Source of the DNA: Sinonovacula constricta
Lineage: Eukaryota > Mollusca > Bivalvia > Cardiida > Solecurtidae
Assembly (NCBI GenBank): GCA_007844125.1
Contig: CM017573.1
Coordinates: forward strand, 5,663,516-5,727,515
Reading direction: 5' to 3'
DNA: 64,000 nt
The position numbers and the translations under genes are program-made. The notes under the pieces are model-generated. The model was not told the DNA's origin and did not search any database. It saw only the letters and a list, made by a program, of their open reading frames with translations. Below, piece by piece: positions 23,001-30,239 of the stretch (the first letter of the stretch is position 1; every line of letters starts with the position of its first letter).

Positions 23001-23461
23001 ACATAATATGCCAATTTCGGAAACGTCCTCGCCTTATTTTTAACAAAGCATTTGGATTTCATTATCTGTTATCTCTTCACAATACTACACTTTGTTTTTG
23101 TAGGTATAGATTGTTATAAACACATGACGTCACTGTCCACCTCGACAAAACCAAAATACATTGGGGTGTTTCGCTCACCTTGACCAAAACAAAATACATG
23201 TTTGTGTTTCCTCCACCTTGACAAAACAAAATACATGCGGTGATTCATCTACCTTCACAAAAACAAAGTACATCGGTGTGTTTCGTCCACCTTGACAGAA
23301 ACAAAAAATGGGCTATTACGTCCACCTTGACAAAACAAGTGTTTTATATCCTTCAATTAGTGAAAATTGAAAAACAAGCACTTACCTTTGAACAATGTGA
23401 TTGTAATCATATAGAGACACCAGTAATAACAGTGGTATAATGTTCTCCCAAACCTAGCCAT
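12005..23461 (-). CDS. Gene A: predicted type I membrane receptor, 11 coding exons
   Basis: Exons, 5' to 3': 23461-23386 signal peptide, 20664-20623 Cys-rich, 19319-19194 and 18807-18586 extracellular domain, 17412-17347, 17184-17119, 16750-16685 and 16303-16238 linkers, 14863-14786 stalk, 12850-12769 transmembrane, 12200-12005 tail. All have AG/GT borders, all extracellular joins are phase 1, the transmembrane-tail join is phase 2, and the total is 1086 nt, i.e. 361 residues plus stop. Copy B preserves the same frames. The domain has a CxC pair, a final Cys and several N-glycosylation sites (NIS, NIT, NES, NQT); it looks like an all-beta module, possibly CUB-like, but I do not recognise it. 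The tail has a basic stop-transfer cluster and Tyr motifs YVTE, YVNA and YDEI. Function is inferred as a cell-surface, possibly signalling, receptor. A merely decaying gene is less likely because the frames stay open, but transcription is not shown. Confidence 0.72.
12360..12550 (+). repeat. Hairpin-bearing repeat, partial copy
   Basis: Retains GGGGGCTCTGTAAACCGGTTTG and the CTTTTCAG plus hydrophobic segment but has lost the hairpin between them. The same truncated form is at 50855-51065, so the loss is older than the A/B duplication. Confidence 0.6.
12769..12850 (-). CDS. Gene A transmembrane exon
   Basis: Bordered by CATTATTTCAG and GTATGG. Phase 1 in, phase 2 out, 82 nt. It encodes a small-residue and hydrophobic helix (LVAGSSAAGSAVLTT then VTFIVIYSCL) followed by the first Arg of the cytosolic basic cluster. 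The copy at 51307-51388 is nearly identical. Confidence 0.75.
12995..13320 (+). mobile_element. SINE type 1 (tRNA-derived head, CAAA tail)
   Basis: The head has an A-box-like TGGTAGCGCAATCGGTAGAG and a degraded B box (GGATTCTATCCCG), followed by a body with CCCGGTGTCAGGATAATGTG and a tail ATAAACCCAATAAACAAACAAAC. It is flanked by a perfect AATCAGCG target-site duplication (12987-12994 and 13321-13328). It sits in the gene A intron between stalk and transmembrane exons and has an orthologous copy in B. Confidence 0.92.
13480..13725 (+). repeat. Hairpin-bearing repeat, copy 2
   Basis: Hairpin region near 13518-13548; internal hydrophobic frame near 13640-13710. Duplicated at 52020-52240. Confidence 0.7.
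13726..14785. other. Gene A intron, no other feature seen
   Basis: AT-rich intronic sequence between the transmembrane and stalk exons. An inverted pair TTGTCTCCCTTGTGTGATGG (about 13968) and CCAACAAGGGAGATAAAACA (about 14030) could form a loose hairpin. Copy B lacks about 100 bp around 14500-14580. Confidence 0.6.
14786..14863 (-). CDS. Gene A stalk exon
   Basis: 78 nt, phase 1 to phase 1, between TTACTTTCAG and GTAGGT. It encodes an acidic, Thr/Pro-containing stretch (ending EIPQEPFNDIDI) just outside the membrane. Copy B (53237-53314) is open in the same frame with three conservative changes. Confidence 0.7.
14975..15655. repeat. Composite dispersed repeat, copy 2
   Basis: Same order of segments as 11290-11990, including the CCCCGAATACTGGT start and the terminal ~110-bp units. 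It lies in the intron between stalk and last linker exon. Confidence 0.65.
15905..16150 (+). repeat. Hairpin-bearing repeat, copy 3
   Basis: Carries GCGAGGTTGGAGCGCTCCAC, TTTAAGCACACC and GACTGACCGTTCCAAGG. The left arm of the hairpin is altered (TTGACCC), a divergent subtype shared with 32690 and 54330. Confidence 0.6.
16238..16303 (-). CDS. Gene A linker exon 4 (last of the array)
   Basis: 66 nt, phase 1 to phase 1, acceptor TTATGTAG and donor GTAAGC. It encodes 22 residues of the pattern DYGTKIQSNGVQTD followed by RHEINTTT. Identical in copy B at 54660-54725. Confidence 0.75.
16466..16510 (-). pseudogene. Dead linker exon at a CA microsatellite
   Basis: The stretch still matches the middle of the linker exon (GTTAATTTCGTGACTGTCAA) but its donor side is deleted and its 5' part is replaced by (CA)n. 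It sits exactly where one is expected from the ~225-bp spacing of the array. Confidence 0.7.
16511..16590. repeat. (CA)n plus (TA)n microsatellite
   Basis: Long CA run followed by TATATA within the linker array, adjoining a dead linker exon. Much longer in copy B (54930-55043). Confidence 0.95.
16685..16750 (-). CDS. Gene A linker exon 3
   Basis: 66 nt, phase 1-1, acceptor TTATGTAG, donor GTTAGC. The first codons differ (AYATKMQSNGLQTD), showing divergence inside an otherwise identical frame. Matches 55139-55204 in copy B. Confidence 0.75.
16890..17030 (-). pseudogene. Second dead linker exon with CA/TA microsatellite
   Basis: 16893-16945 is a decayed linker (TTTAGTGCCTGTCACTTTGT) with no donor, running into (CA)n and (TA)n. 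The structure repeats that at 16466-16590, so the intact-plus-dead pair was duplicated as a unit of about 440 bp. Confidence 0.7.
17119..17184 (-). CDS. Gene A linker exon 2
   Basis: 66 nt, phase 1-1, acceptor TTATGTAG, donor GTTAGC, encoding nearly the same 22 residues as linker 4. In copy B the matching acceptor has changed from AG to AA. Confidence 0.75.
17347..17412 (-). CDS. Gene A linker exon 1 (closest to the domain)
   Basis: 66 nt, phase 1-1, acceptor TTAATACAG, donor GTCAGC. It encodes DYRIRVQCKGVQTG then RHEFKTTT. It is the only linker of gene A with a Cys and is the closest to the single linker of gene C (DYTIQVQCTG), so it is probably the ancestral one and may supply the last strand of the extracellular domain. 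Confidence 0.75.
17413..18280. other. Gene A intron between domain and linker array
   Basis: No exon seen. A segment around 17820-18030 is GC-richer and contains a degraded tRNA-like piece (CGAACGGGACTCGAACC in the B copy at about 56340, damaged here). The open frames on both strands are not conserved between copies. Confidence 0.5.
18281..18535. repeat. ~20-bp minisatellite (CTACCTGGCCTAGTTATTT)
   Basis: About a dozen imperfect units with TGGCCTAGT / TGGCCAAGT variation, in the intron just 3' of the second domain exon. Copy B has a longer and differently arranged array (56729-57040), so it changed length after duplication. Confidence 0.93.
18586..18807 (-). CDS. Gene A domain exon b
   Basis: 222 nt, phase 1-1, acceptor AATATTTTCAG, donor GTGCAT. 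It carries the second half of the extracellular domain: NVNINIT, then NLENESQVKI, then STVTIRYQQSNQTS, and a Cys near the end (LLCLIIKT). The end aligns with VTLRYHKDNN and PCLRLIT of gene C. Three N-glycosylation sites. Copy B is two residues longer but in frame. Confidence 0.75.
19194..19319 (-). CDS. Gene A domain exon a
   Basis: Acceptor TTGTTTCAG; encodes DISLCLHQTVVGKHI, RMNISYSRYDTN, PVMCDCILSHNL. It matches the first third of the gene C domain exon (EIYLC, VNISYTLN, FICDCIL). The donor is ambiguous because three GT sites lie within CGTGAGCGTGAGGTAAC; only the first two give the phase 1 needed by exon b, and I chose the second (C|GTGAGG). Confidence 0.7.
19387..19678 (+). mobile_element. 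SINE type 2 (tRNA-derived)
   Basis: Head GGCCGCCATAGTTCAAGTGG with TAGAGCGTCGGCTT and B box GGGTTCAAACCCCG, body with CGCCTGACTCGTCGGTGTTAG, 3' end ATCACATCACATCC. A 9-bp duplication ATATTATTG flanks it at 19378-19386 and 19679-19687. The copy in B (57860) has the same duplication, so insertion predates the segmental duplication. Confidence 0.92.
20382..20490. repeat. (TA)n followed by (GT)n-rich microsatellite
   Basis: TATATA run then GGTGTGTG-type sequence. In copy B (59368-59450) the TA part is missing and the GT part is different. Confidence 0.95.
20623..20664 (-). CDS. Gene A Cys-rich mini-exon
   Basis: 42 nt, phase 1-1, between TGCTTCTTTCAG and GTAATT. Encodes ECQGKCGLQNETYN. Genes B and C have ECLCQGKC and ECLCDNEC at this place; gene A has lost a 6-bp LC pair and with it one Cys. 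Confidence 0.7.
20665..21842. other. Gene A first-intron sequence, no gene seen
   Basis: AT-rich. Copy A has about 400 bp at roughly 20690-21150 that copy B lacks, ending in a TTGTTCTGTTCTGTTCTGG repeat and containing a GATTAATAAAGA tail, which suggests a short element inserted in A or deleted in B. Confidence 0.5.
21843..21890 (-). CDS. Candidate alternative last exon
   Basis: 48 nt from acceptor GTTCTACCCAG to TAA, encoding TSVWRLPPPNSWTSL. Open and of equal length in copy B (60306-60353) with two changes. In unit A2 a 16-bp deletion between TCT repeats removes the acceptor. It would follow the hydrophobic exon at 22087-22163 in phase 0. No transcript evidence. Confidence 0.3.
   Translation of the reverse strand, partial: TSVWRLPPPNSWTSL
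22087..22163 (-). CDS. Candidate hydrophobic (transmembrane) exon in gene A intron 1
   Basis: 77 nt, acceptor GCCTTTTCAG, phase 1 in and phase 0 out. Encodes LAYVAMLIGLCLIFLFLNND then ISYRK. The matching stretches at 26494-26570 and 60565-60641 have the same length and open frame. Joined to the signal-peptide exon and the 48-nt exon it gives an in-frame product of 66 residues (76+77+48 = 201 nt). The donor is weak (GTTTGT). Its 5' part lies in the dispersed hairpin repeat, so it may be only repeat sequence. Confidence 0.35.
22090..22335 (-). repeat. Hairpin-bearing repeat, copy 4
   Basis: Minus-strand copy; hairpin near 22272-22305 and the hydrophobic segment near 22110-22163. This orientation puts its CTTTTCAG in the sense direction of the gene. 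Confidence 0.7.
22644..22914 (+). repeat. Two tandem tRNA-like units (~190-bp spacing)
   Basis: 22644-22718 and 22838-22914 contain CTATAGCTCAGTTGGTA, GGTCTTTGGTTCGAATCC and partly complementary ends (GCCTCTA). Anticodon arms are not of normal tRNA geometry and the first has a broken D arm, so these are tRNA-derived repeats rather than tRNA genes. The same pair occurs at 27056 and 27249. Confidence 0.65.
23130..23335. repeat. ~39-bp minisatellite (TTTCGTCCACCTTGACAAAA)
   Basis: About five units, with ACAAAATACATG between them. The array lies 50 bp 3' of the signal-peptide exon donor in intron 1. It has about eleven units at 27535-27985 and five at 60862-61055. Confidence 0.92.
23386..23461 (-). 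CDS. Gene A first coding exon (signal peptide)
   Basis: ATG in context GGACATGG, 76 nt, donor GTAAGTGC, phase 1. Encodes MARFGRTLYHCYYWCLY followed by MITITLFK, a basic N-terminus with a hydrophobic stretch. Three further copies (28104, 43806, 61178) have the same length, frame and donor position, which is the reason for choosing this start. Confidence 0.75.
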
Positions 23462-23650
23462 GTCCGAAAGTGGTGTGTGCACACTGGTGTTCTACATCCG
23501 CAGTTATAATATATGAACGAATATATTTTATCTGTTTAGTACTCTTCCTTCTCAGACAACAATTCGATCGCATTTTTGTTGAACCCGCAAGACAAGATAT
23601 TGTATGTTTCAGAAATCTACACAAATCATTACAATTGTCGCTATATAATT
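23462..23650 (-). promoter_or_regulatory. Candidate promoter and 5' UTR of gene A
   Basis: Sequence upstream of the ATG is conserved with 28105-28300 and partly with 61179-61340. It includes a TATA-like stretch (TATATTATAA, AAAATATATT on the minus strand) 45-70 bp upstream of the ATG. Conservation may merely reflect recent duplication. Confidence 0.3.
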
Positions 23651-23689
23651 TCCTTGACATTTATTTATATTTTAAAATAGTAAATGACT

Positions 23690-23860
23690 CAGCACGAATT
23701 TGTTTTTACTTTTCACTTGGCTTGCATGTGAAATAGATATTTGCCCTTTGCCTTTTTTAGAGTTCAGTATATGTTTCAACGCTTATGGGCCTTTGTCATG
23801 CATTCTTATTGTATTATATTCAGTAAAGTTTACCGATACCGAGTTTGTAAGTTTAACTTA
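23690..23860 (+). repeat. Hairpin-bearing repeat, 3' half only
   Basis: Begins at the ACTTGGCTTGCATGTGAAAT part and ends after TCATGCATTCTTATTG. Compared with 28350-28720 the hairpin half is deleted. Confidence 0.6.
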
Positions 23861-24786
23861 ATATGTTAGCATGGGTTTTATATTTAAATAAACATCTGTA
23901 TATTAAACGATTTAATATTTAAGTCTAGTAATAATATTATGCGCGGATAGTTTTCATGTTCGTCTTGTGAATACAAACTATAATGGATGTTTTGTGCCAA
24001 TCTAAACCGTTACAGATTGTTCTTTGTGTGCTGTCTTTTTAATGAAATGAAGATAAAGTCTTCAGACATATTTATATAGCATGAAAGCAATGTGCATGTA
24101 TTTTGGTTGCAAGTCGATCCATCTGTGCAGATTATAGGATAAAGTTCTATCTTTAAATTTTTATATTTTGTAATAAACATAACTACATAAATATACTGCT
24201 AGTTGAAATAAGTTCAATTGTTGGCGATGCGATGGAGCACGACGCCTATATATCGAATGCTCATTGAAATTTGTATTCAGGGATAGTCTGTTTTGCGGAC
24301 CTTCATAACCCTGATAAAATATGGGTTCTTATTCGGTAAACAGTATTTTTAATTATTTTTTTATATTTTTGTCTTTTCGATATTTATTTTGGCTTATTTA
24401 TTTTGTCATTAAAATGTCTAAACTTCGAACGTTATTGCACATGCTCTTTCCGTACGTCTTACATATTCATGCTTACGTGGGTAGCTAGAAATGCTTCTCG
24501 GTACGTCCTTCGATGTTCGGTCTGCATGCTAACAAAGTGAGATTATCTATTATTAGCAGCTAAACAGCCCAAAGACAAAACTAGCCTGTAATATGCTTGG
24601 AGTGTTTTTGGGAAAGGGTTTTGAAATTGGAATTGTTTTGGAATTGGGATCAGATGATTCGAAATTTAAGCCCTAAACCGTAGAGTTTTCAAAATATATT
24701 ATTTGATTTGGATGATCATTAATAAACATCCATCACACGAAGAAAGCATTTATAACATGCCTGAAGTATTCTTGTATATGTTCTGT
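23861..24786. other. No gene seen
   Basis: AT-rich flank, paralleled at 28720-29690 and 61770-62770. Nothing recognised beyond the duplication itself. Confidence 0.6.
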
Positions 24787-25085
24787 ACCGGAAATGGTAG
24801 CGCAATCGGTAAAGCGTCGTAAAGAAGGTAGTGGTATAGCTCTCTAGCTAACGCTCAAGCAAATATTAGGGTAATTAAACGACTGGTTTGCCCGGTGTCA
24901 TGATGTGACCGGGTGTGATATCATAGCAGGTCTTCACGAAATGCCATACATAGTGAAGGCAGCATAATATCTGCTTCATGTGGACACCGGTCTCGAGATA
25001 ACTGAAATACTGTCGGTGGGACCAATAAGCAAACATGCTATACACTGTGAAGGCAGTTATATATCTGCTGCAAGTGGACACAGGT
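24787..25085 (+). mobile_element. SINE type 1, head internally deleted
   Basis: Starts TACCGGAAATGGTAGCGCAA and keeps body and tail sequence, but the B-box part present at 29735-29770 is deleted between two CGTAAAG-like points. Part of the 3' body is repeated at 25035-25085. Confidence 0.8.
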
Positions 25086-25893
25086 CCCGCCTGCTGTGTA
25101 GATTTTATTTGTAATTGTGCAGTGCGCAATTGTAATAATCTCATTAATGTACAGCCCGGTGAAATATGTCTCGTGGTGTATATTGTGTATGTATTACCTC
25201 CTAATTGTAATATGAGGACAGTTAATTAATAAATTGTAAACTGTGTGTATTTGCTTGTGTATGTATGTACAAGAAAGTTTTTGCATGCGAGTTGGCTTGC
25301 AAATGGAAACACTATTCGCTCTAATAAATATAATTTATAAGAAAGTTATTTTAAATACAATATTACCTCAATTGACTGTTGGCTAATCGGTTATGTATTA
25401 GAAATCCATCTCCACTGCCGATTAGTATTCGCAGTATGGTAATAAACACTTGATGTGGTAATATGTTGAAATGTTCGATTTTATAAATATAAAATATAAT
25501 ATAAAATAAGTGAGACATTTTTTTCTGAAATAAAAATGTCTATAGATGTATGCATGCATAATTTATTTGTTTAAGTTCATAAACACAATATACAAAAAAT
25601 TCTAATTTGATTTCAATATTAAATTGGTAAATCAGTCCGTTTTACACCTTTATCAAAGGCAAAGTTTTATTTTATAGTTTTCTGTTTCTTCTAGGTACAA
25701 ATCGACAAATATCAAACTGTACACAGGATAAAAAAATACAAAGTACATGTCAATCGTAACTAAAAGTACATATATTCTGCAGAAAATGTCAATTACAAAA
25801 TAAAACACATACTATGGGTTCAAGAACAGTAATCTTTTTATACATTTGTTATACAAACTGATTGCCGCCTTATACTTTCTCGCTAAAACTCTT

Positions 25894-26127
25894 ACCGGCC
25901 GCAATTGCTCAAATGGTAGAGCGTCGGCTTGTGGATCGGGAGGTCGCGGGTTCAAACCCCGGCCGGATCAAACCAAAGTATTTAAAGTTGGTAGTTATGG
26001 CTTCCCTCCAAATGCTTGAGGCTAAGGGGACAGCATTACGCCTGACTTGTTGGTGTCAGTATAATGGATCGTCCGGGTTCAGTGTCACTTCAGATAATTG
26101 CCCCTATGCTATAATCATAGAAATATA
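25894..26127 (+). mobile_element. SINE type 2, 3' truncated
   Basis: Head with CAAATGGTAGAGCGTCGGCTT and B box GGGTTCAAACCCCG; the 3' end stops after ATAGAAATATAG and runs into a (CAGA)n-type microsatellite. Paralogous to 31094-31368. Confidence 0.85.
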
Positions 26128-26215
26128 GACACAGACAGACAGACACCCACACACACACACAGACAGACGACAGACAGACAGCCAGCCAGACAGATTGATA
26201 GATAGATAACAAGTA
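26128..26215. repeat. (ACAG)n/(CA)n/(GATA)n microsatellite at the A1/A2 junction
   Basis: CAGACAGACAGACACC, (CA)n, then further CAGA and GATAGATA. It lies between the truncated SINE and the start of unit A2, so it marks the junction of the tandem duplication. Confidence 0.9.
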
Positions 26216-26493
26216 GACAATGAGACAAGTGTGAAGACATATGACAATCATTATAGCGACGTCCAGCTATTTGGTGGAGGAAGACCCCAGAACCACCGTC
26301 GCCCCGTAGGTCAGCAGGAAGAAAATAGAAGATGGATACAGTAATCACAAATATAGATATCTTACTTTGTAGTACCCAGAAACCACATTACAAAATTATC
26401 CTTTTGTTGTTTAATATTATACAATTTTCTCCACATGGTATGTCACTAATATCATGCATTGGTAATTTCGTGTGTATATTTTATCCCACAAAC

Positions 26494-26570
26494 CTTTCGA
26501 TATGAATTATATTTATTTAAGAGTAAGAAAATAAGACAAATTCCTATGAGCATTGCAACATATACCAAAC
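26494..26570 (-). pseudogene. Hydrophobic exon of unit A2 (probably not functional)
   Basis: Same 77-nt open frame as 22087-22163 (LVYVAMLIGICLIFLLL), but the acceptor tract is CCTTTTTAAG and the following 48-nt exon has lost its acceptor by a 16-bp deletion near 26289. The overlapping hairpin repeat runs to about 26745. Confidence 0.35.
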
Positions 26571-26745
26571 CTTAAAAAGGCATAGGACAAACCTATTCAC
26601 ATGCAAGCCGATTGTTAAAGCAAGAACAAATCTGTGATTGTCGTTTAACAAAAAGAGCAAAACCAACAGTTACCGCCTAGGAACGGTCAGTCGGCAAAAA
26701 GGACGAGCTGGGGTGATTAAGCCGGTTTTACAAAAGTCTAATATC
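26500..26745 (-). repeat. Hairpin-bearing repeat, copy 5
   Basis: Minus-strand copy with GTTACCGCCTAGGAACGGTCAGTCGG and the partner arm GGACGAGCTGG. Confidence 0.7.
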
Positions 26746-27055
26746 ATAAACATTTTTTTTTTCAAAGCAGTCGAAGAGGAAATTAATTAAATTTATTCTA
26801 TTGTTCATAGTATTTTATATAGTATTTGCTGAAACATTGTACAATATAAGCTTCCATGTGGATTTTTCTTCCTGTAGTTATGATGGATGTGGATGATCTG
26901 CTGCGGTTACTTTTGGTGTCATGTCCTACTTCAGTAATTTGTTTGTAATGTGATATGTAACGGTGCTGTAAAGTAGAACCAGGCATAGGATTTAGAGTTA
27001 ATCTCATTGTGTAAGGAGGGTGGAGTGTAACAGTTTCACTGATAGTTCGTTCAAA

Positions 27056-27325
27056 GAGCCTCTATTGCTCAGTTGGTACAAGGACCCGCTAGTATTGGGA
27101 AGGTCTTTGGTTCGAATCCAAGAGAGGCTCACTTTTTCCGCTCATGTTACATTTGTTGCCATGACCTACTGCAGTGGCATGTTTGTTATAGTGATATGAA
27201 TGTGTAAGGAGGGAGGAATGTAACAGTTTTACTGGTAGTTTGTTCACAGAGCATCTATAGCTCAGTTGATAGAGCAACTCCCTGGTATTTGGGGAGGTCT
27301 TTGGTTCGAATCCAAGTGGATGTTC
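27056..27325 (+). repeat. Two tandem tRNA-like units of unit A2
   Basis: 27056-27130 has an 8-bp perfectly paired end (GAGCCTCT with AGAGGCTC) but a broken D arm. 27249-27325 has a good D arm (GCTC/GAGC), T arm and a wobbling acceptor stem, yet a 9-nt anticodon loop. Both are best read as tRNA-derived repeats. Confidence 0.6.
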
Positions 27326-27534
27326 ACTTTTTCCGCTCCTATAACATGTATGCCATTAACGTGATACTGCACAGTAAGGTATATAATTTTTGGATTTTGG
27401 TTTCCTTTATTACATAATATGCCAATTTCGGAAACTTCCTCGGCTTATTTTTAACAAAGCATTTGGATTTCATTATCTCTTATCTCTTTCATTATAATAC
27501 ATTTTGTTTTGTAGGTATAGATTGTTATAACCAC

Positions 27535-27985
27535 ATGACGTCACTGTACACCTCGACAAAACCAAAATACATGGGTGTGTTACTGGTAACTTGACAAAAA
27601 CACAATTCATGGGGATGTTTCGTTCACCTTGACAAAAACACAATTCATGTATATGTTTCCTCCTCCTTGATCAAAACAAAATACATGTTTGTGTTTTTCC
27701 ACCTTGACAATGACAAAAACAAATACATCTTTGTGTTTCGTCCACATTGACAAAAACCAAATAGTTGTGAATATTTCGTCCAGCCTGATAAAACAAAATA
27801 CATGCGGGTGCTTCATCTACCCTGACATAAACAAAGTACATCGGGGTGTTTCGTCCACCTTGACAAAACAAAATACATGGTTGTGTTTCGTCCACCTTGA
27901 GAAAAACAAAAAAATGGCTATTACGCCCACCTTGACAAAAACAAAATAAATGGGGCTGTTACGTCCACCTTGACAAAACAAGTGT
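27535..27985. repeat. ~39-bp minisatellite, expanded copy
   Basis: About eleven units of TTTCGTCCACCTTGACAAAA with ACAAAATACATG spacers. It produces overlapping frames on both strands; none is conserved at the other two arrays. Confidence 0.93.
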
Positions 27986-28028
27986 TTTATAGCCTTCAAA
28001 TAGTGAGGATTGCAAAACAATCACTTAC

Positions 28029-28104
28029 CTTTGAACATTGTGATTGTAATCATATAGAGACACCGGTAATAACAGTGGTATAATGTTTTCCCAAACATAG
28101 CCAT
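28029..28104 (-). CDS. Orphan signal-peptide exon (unit A2)
   Basis: 76 nt, ATG to donor GTAAGTGA, phase 1, encoding MAMFGKTLYHCYYRCLY then MITITMFK. Frame and donor are intact. No domain exon lies between it and the gene A first exon, so it is either an alternative first exon for gene A or a leftover of the tandem duplication. Confidence 0.55.
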
Positions 28105-28349
28105 GTCCGAAAGTGGTCTGTGCACACTGGTGTTCTACATCCGCAGTTATAATATATGAACGGATATATTTTATCTGTTAAGTATTCTTCCTTCTCAGAC
28201 AACAATAGTTTTTCGATCGCATTTTTGTTGGAACCGCAAGACAAGAGATAATATGTTTCAGAAATCTACACAAATCATTACAATTGTCGCCATATAATTT
28301 CCTTATCGTTAATTTATATTTTAAAATAGTATATTTGCCTTGTGACATG

Positions 28350-28720
28350 GTGTTAATACTTTCGTCATAACTTATCAAAGGAAACATCAGCGCTAGGACA
28401 TTTTGCATTAAAATATATTGGTGTTCTTTTCATTGCTTGCATTTGAGAAACCATCAGGAAATGCAAAGTTAGAGCTCTGTAGAACCAGTTTAATCACCCC
28501 AGTCGGTCCATAATGTCCACTGACCGTTCCAAGGAAGTAACTGTCGTGTTTGCTCTTTTCTCTTAATGACTCGTCACAAATTTGATCTTGCTTTTCACTT
28601 GGCTTACATGTTTAATACATTTGTCCTGTGCCCTCCTTAGAGTTACGTAAATGTTGCAATGCTCATAGGTCTTTGTCATATATTCTTATTGTATTATATT
28701 CAGTAAGGTTTACCGATACC
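28350..28720 (+). repeat. Hairpin-bearing repeat, copy 6
   Basis: Nearly full-length copy upstream of the orphan first exon: CATCAGCGCT at the left, hairpin arms GTCGGTCC and CCACTGACCG, right end TATTCTTATTG. A similar copy is at 61390-61770. Confidence 0.7.
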
Positions 28721-29691
28721 GAGTTTGTAAGTTTAACTTAATATGTTTTGATTCAGTTTTAGCATGGGATTTGATTATATGTTATTTATAATTATTTGAT
28801 ATTATATTGAAATAAACATTTTTATATTAAACTATTTAATATTTACGTCTTTTAATAATAATAATAATAATAGGTCTGGATGGTTTTCATTTTCACCTTG
28901 TGAAAACAAACTATAATGAATGATATGTGCCATTCTAAAGCTTTATAGATTTTTCTTTGTGTGCTGTCTCTTAATAAAATGAAGATAAAGTCTTCAGAGA
29001 TATTTATATAGCATAATAGCATAAAAGCAATGTGCATGTATCTTGGTTGCAAGTCGATTCATATGTGCATATTATAGGATTAAGTTCTATCTTTAATTTT
29101 TTATATTTTGTAATAAACATAACGACATAAATATACTGCCAGTTGAAATAAGTTCAATTGTTGGCGATGCGATGGAGCACGACACCTAAATATCGAATGC
29201 TCATTGAAATTTGTATTCGGGGATAGTCTGTTTTGCGGACCTTCATAACCCTGATAAAATATGGGTTCTTATTCGTTAAACAGTATTTTGTCTTTTTGTT
29301 ATTTATTTTGTCATTAAAATATCTAAACTTCGAACGTTATTGCACATGGCCTCTCCGTACGCCTTACATATCCATGCTTACGTAAGTAGCACAAATGCTT
29401 CTCGGTACGTCCTTCGATGTTCGGAATGCATGTTAACAAAGTGCGATTATCTATTATTAGCAGCTAAACAGCCCATAGCCAAAACTAGCCTGTAATATGC
29501 TTGGAGTTTTTTTTGGAGAAAGAGTTTTGAAATTGGAATTGTTATGGAATTGGGATCAGAGAATCCAAAATTCAAGCCCTAAACCGTAGAGTTTTCAAAA
29601 GATATTTTTCGATTTGGCTGATCGTTAATAAACCTCCAACACATGAAGCAAGCATTTATAACGTGCCTGAAGTATTCTTGTATATGTTCTG

Positions 29692-30205
29692 TACCGGAAA
29701 TGGTAGCGCAATCGGTAAAGCGTCGGCTCCAGGTAAGGGAGGCCACGGGTTCGATTCCGTGCCTCGACATAAGTCGTAAAGATGGTAGTGGTATAGCTCT
29801 CTAGCTAACGCTCAAGCAAATATTAGGGTATTTCAACGACTGGTTTACCCGGTGTCAGGATGTGACCGATTGTGATGTCATGCCAGGCCTTCACGAAATG
29901 CCATACATAGTGAAGGCAACACTATATCTGCTTCATGTGGACACCAGTCTAGAGATAACTGAAATATTATCAGTGGGACGATAAACCCAATAAACAAACA
30001 TGTTATACACAGTGAAGGCAGTTATATATCTGCTTCAAGTGGAAACCAGTCTCCAGATAACTGAAATACTGTAAGTGGGACAATAAACCTAATAAACAAA
30101 CATGTTATACACAGTGAAGGCAGCACTATATCTGCTTCAAGTGGACACCGTCTCCAGATAACTGAAATACTGTTGGTGGGACGATTAACCCAATAAACAA
30201 ACGGA
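29692..30205 (+). mobile_element. SINE type 1 with triplicated 3' part
   Basis: Good head: TGGTAGCGCAATCGGTAAAG and B box GGGTTCGATTCCGTG. The 3' part (GTTATACACAGTGAAGGCAG to AATAAACAAAC, about 100 bp) is present three times, at about 29900-30000, 30000-30100 and 30100-30202. Copy B has the same at 62772-63283. Confidence 0.85.
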
Positions 30206-30239
30206 GATTTATGTATCTCAATCTGTGATATATATTTCA

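Larger units (their letters stand above)
21840..26127. repeat. Internal tandem duplication, unit A1
   Basis: Contains in order a possible short last exon, a hydrophobic exon, a hairpin repeat, tRNA-like units, a ~39-bp minisatellite, a signal-peptide exon, SINE 1 pieces and SINE 2. The same order is repeated at 26246-31368 and, without the tRNA-like units and final SINE 2, at 60300-63905. Confidence 0.85.

Noticed and set aside
27607..28020. Frames with repeated GGRN and VDETQ
   Set aside because: Product of the ~39-bp minisatellite; not conserved at 23130 or 60862.
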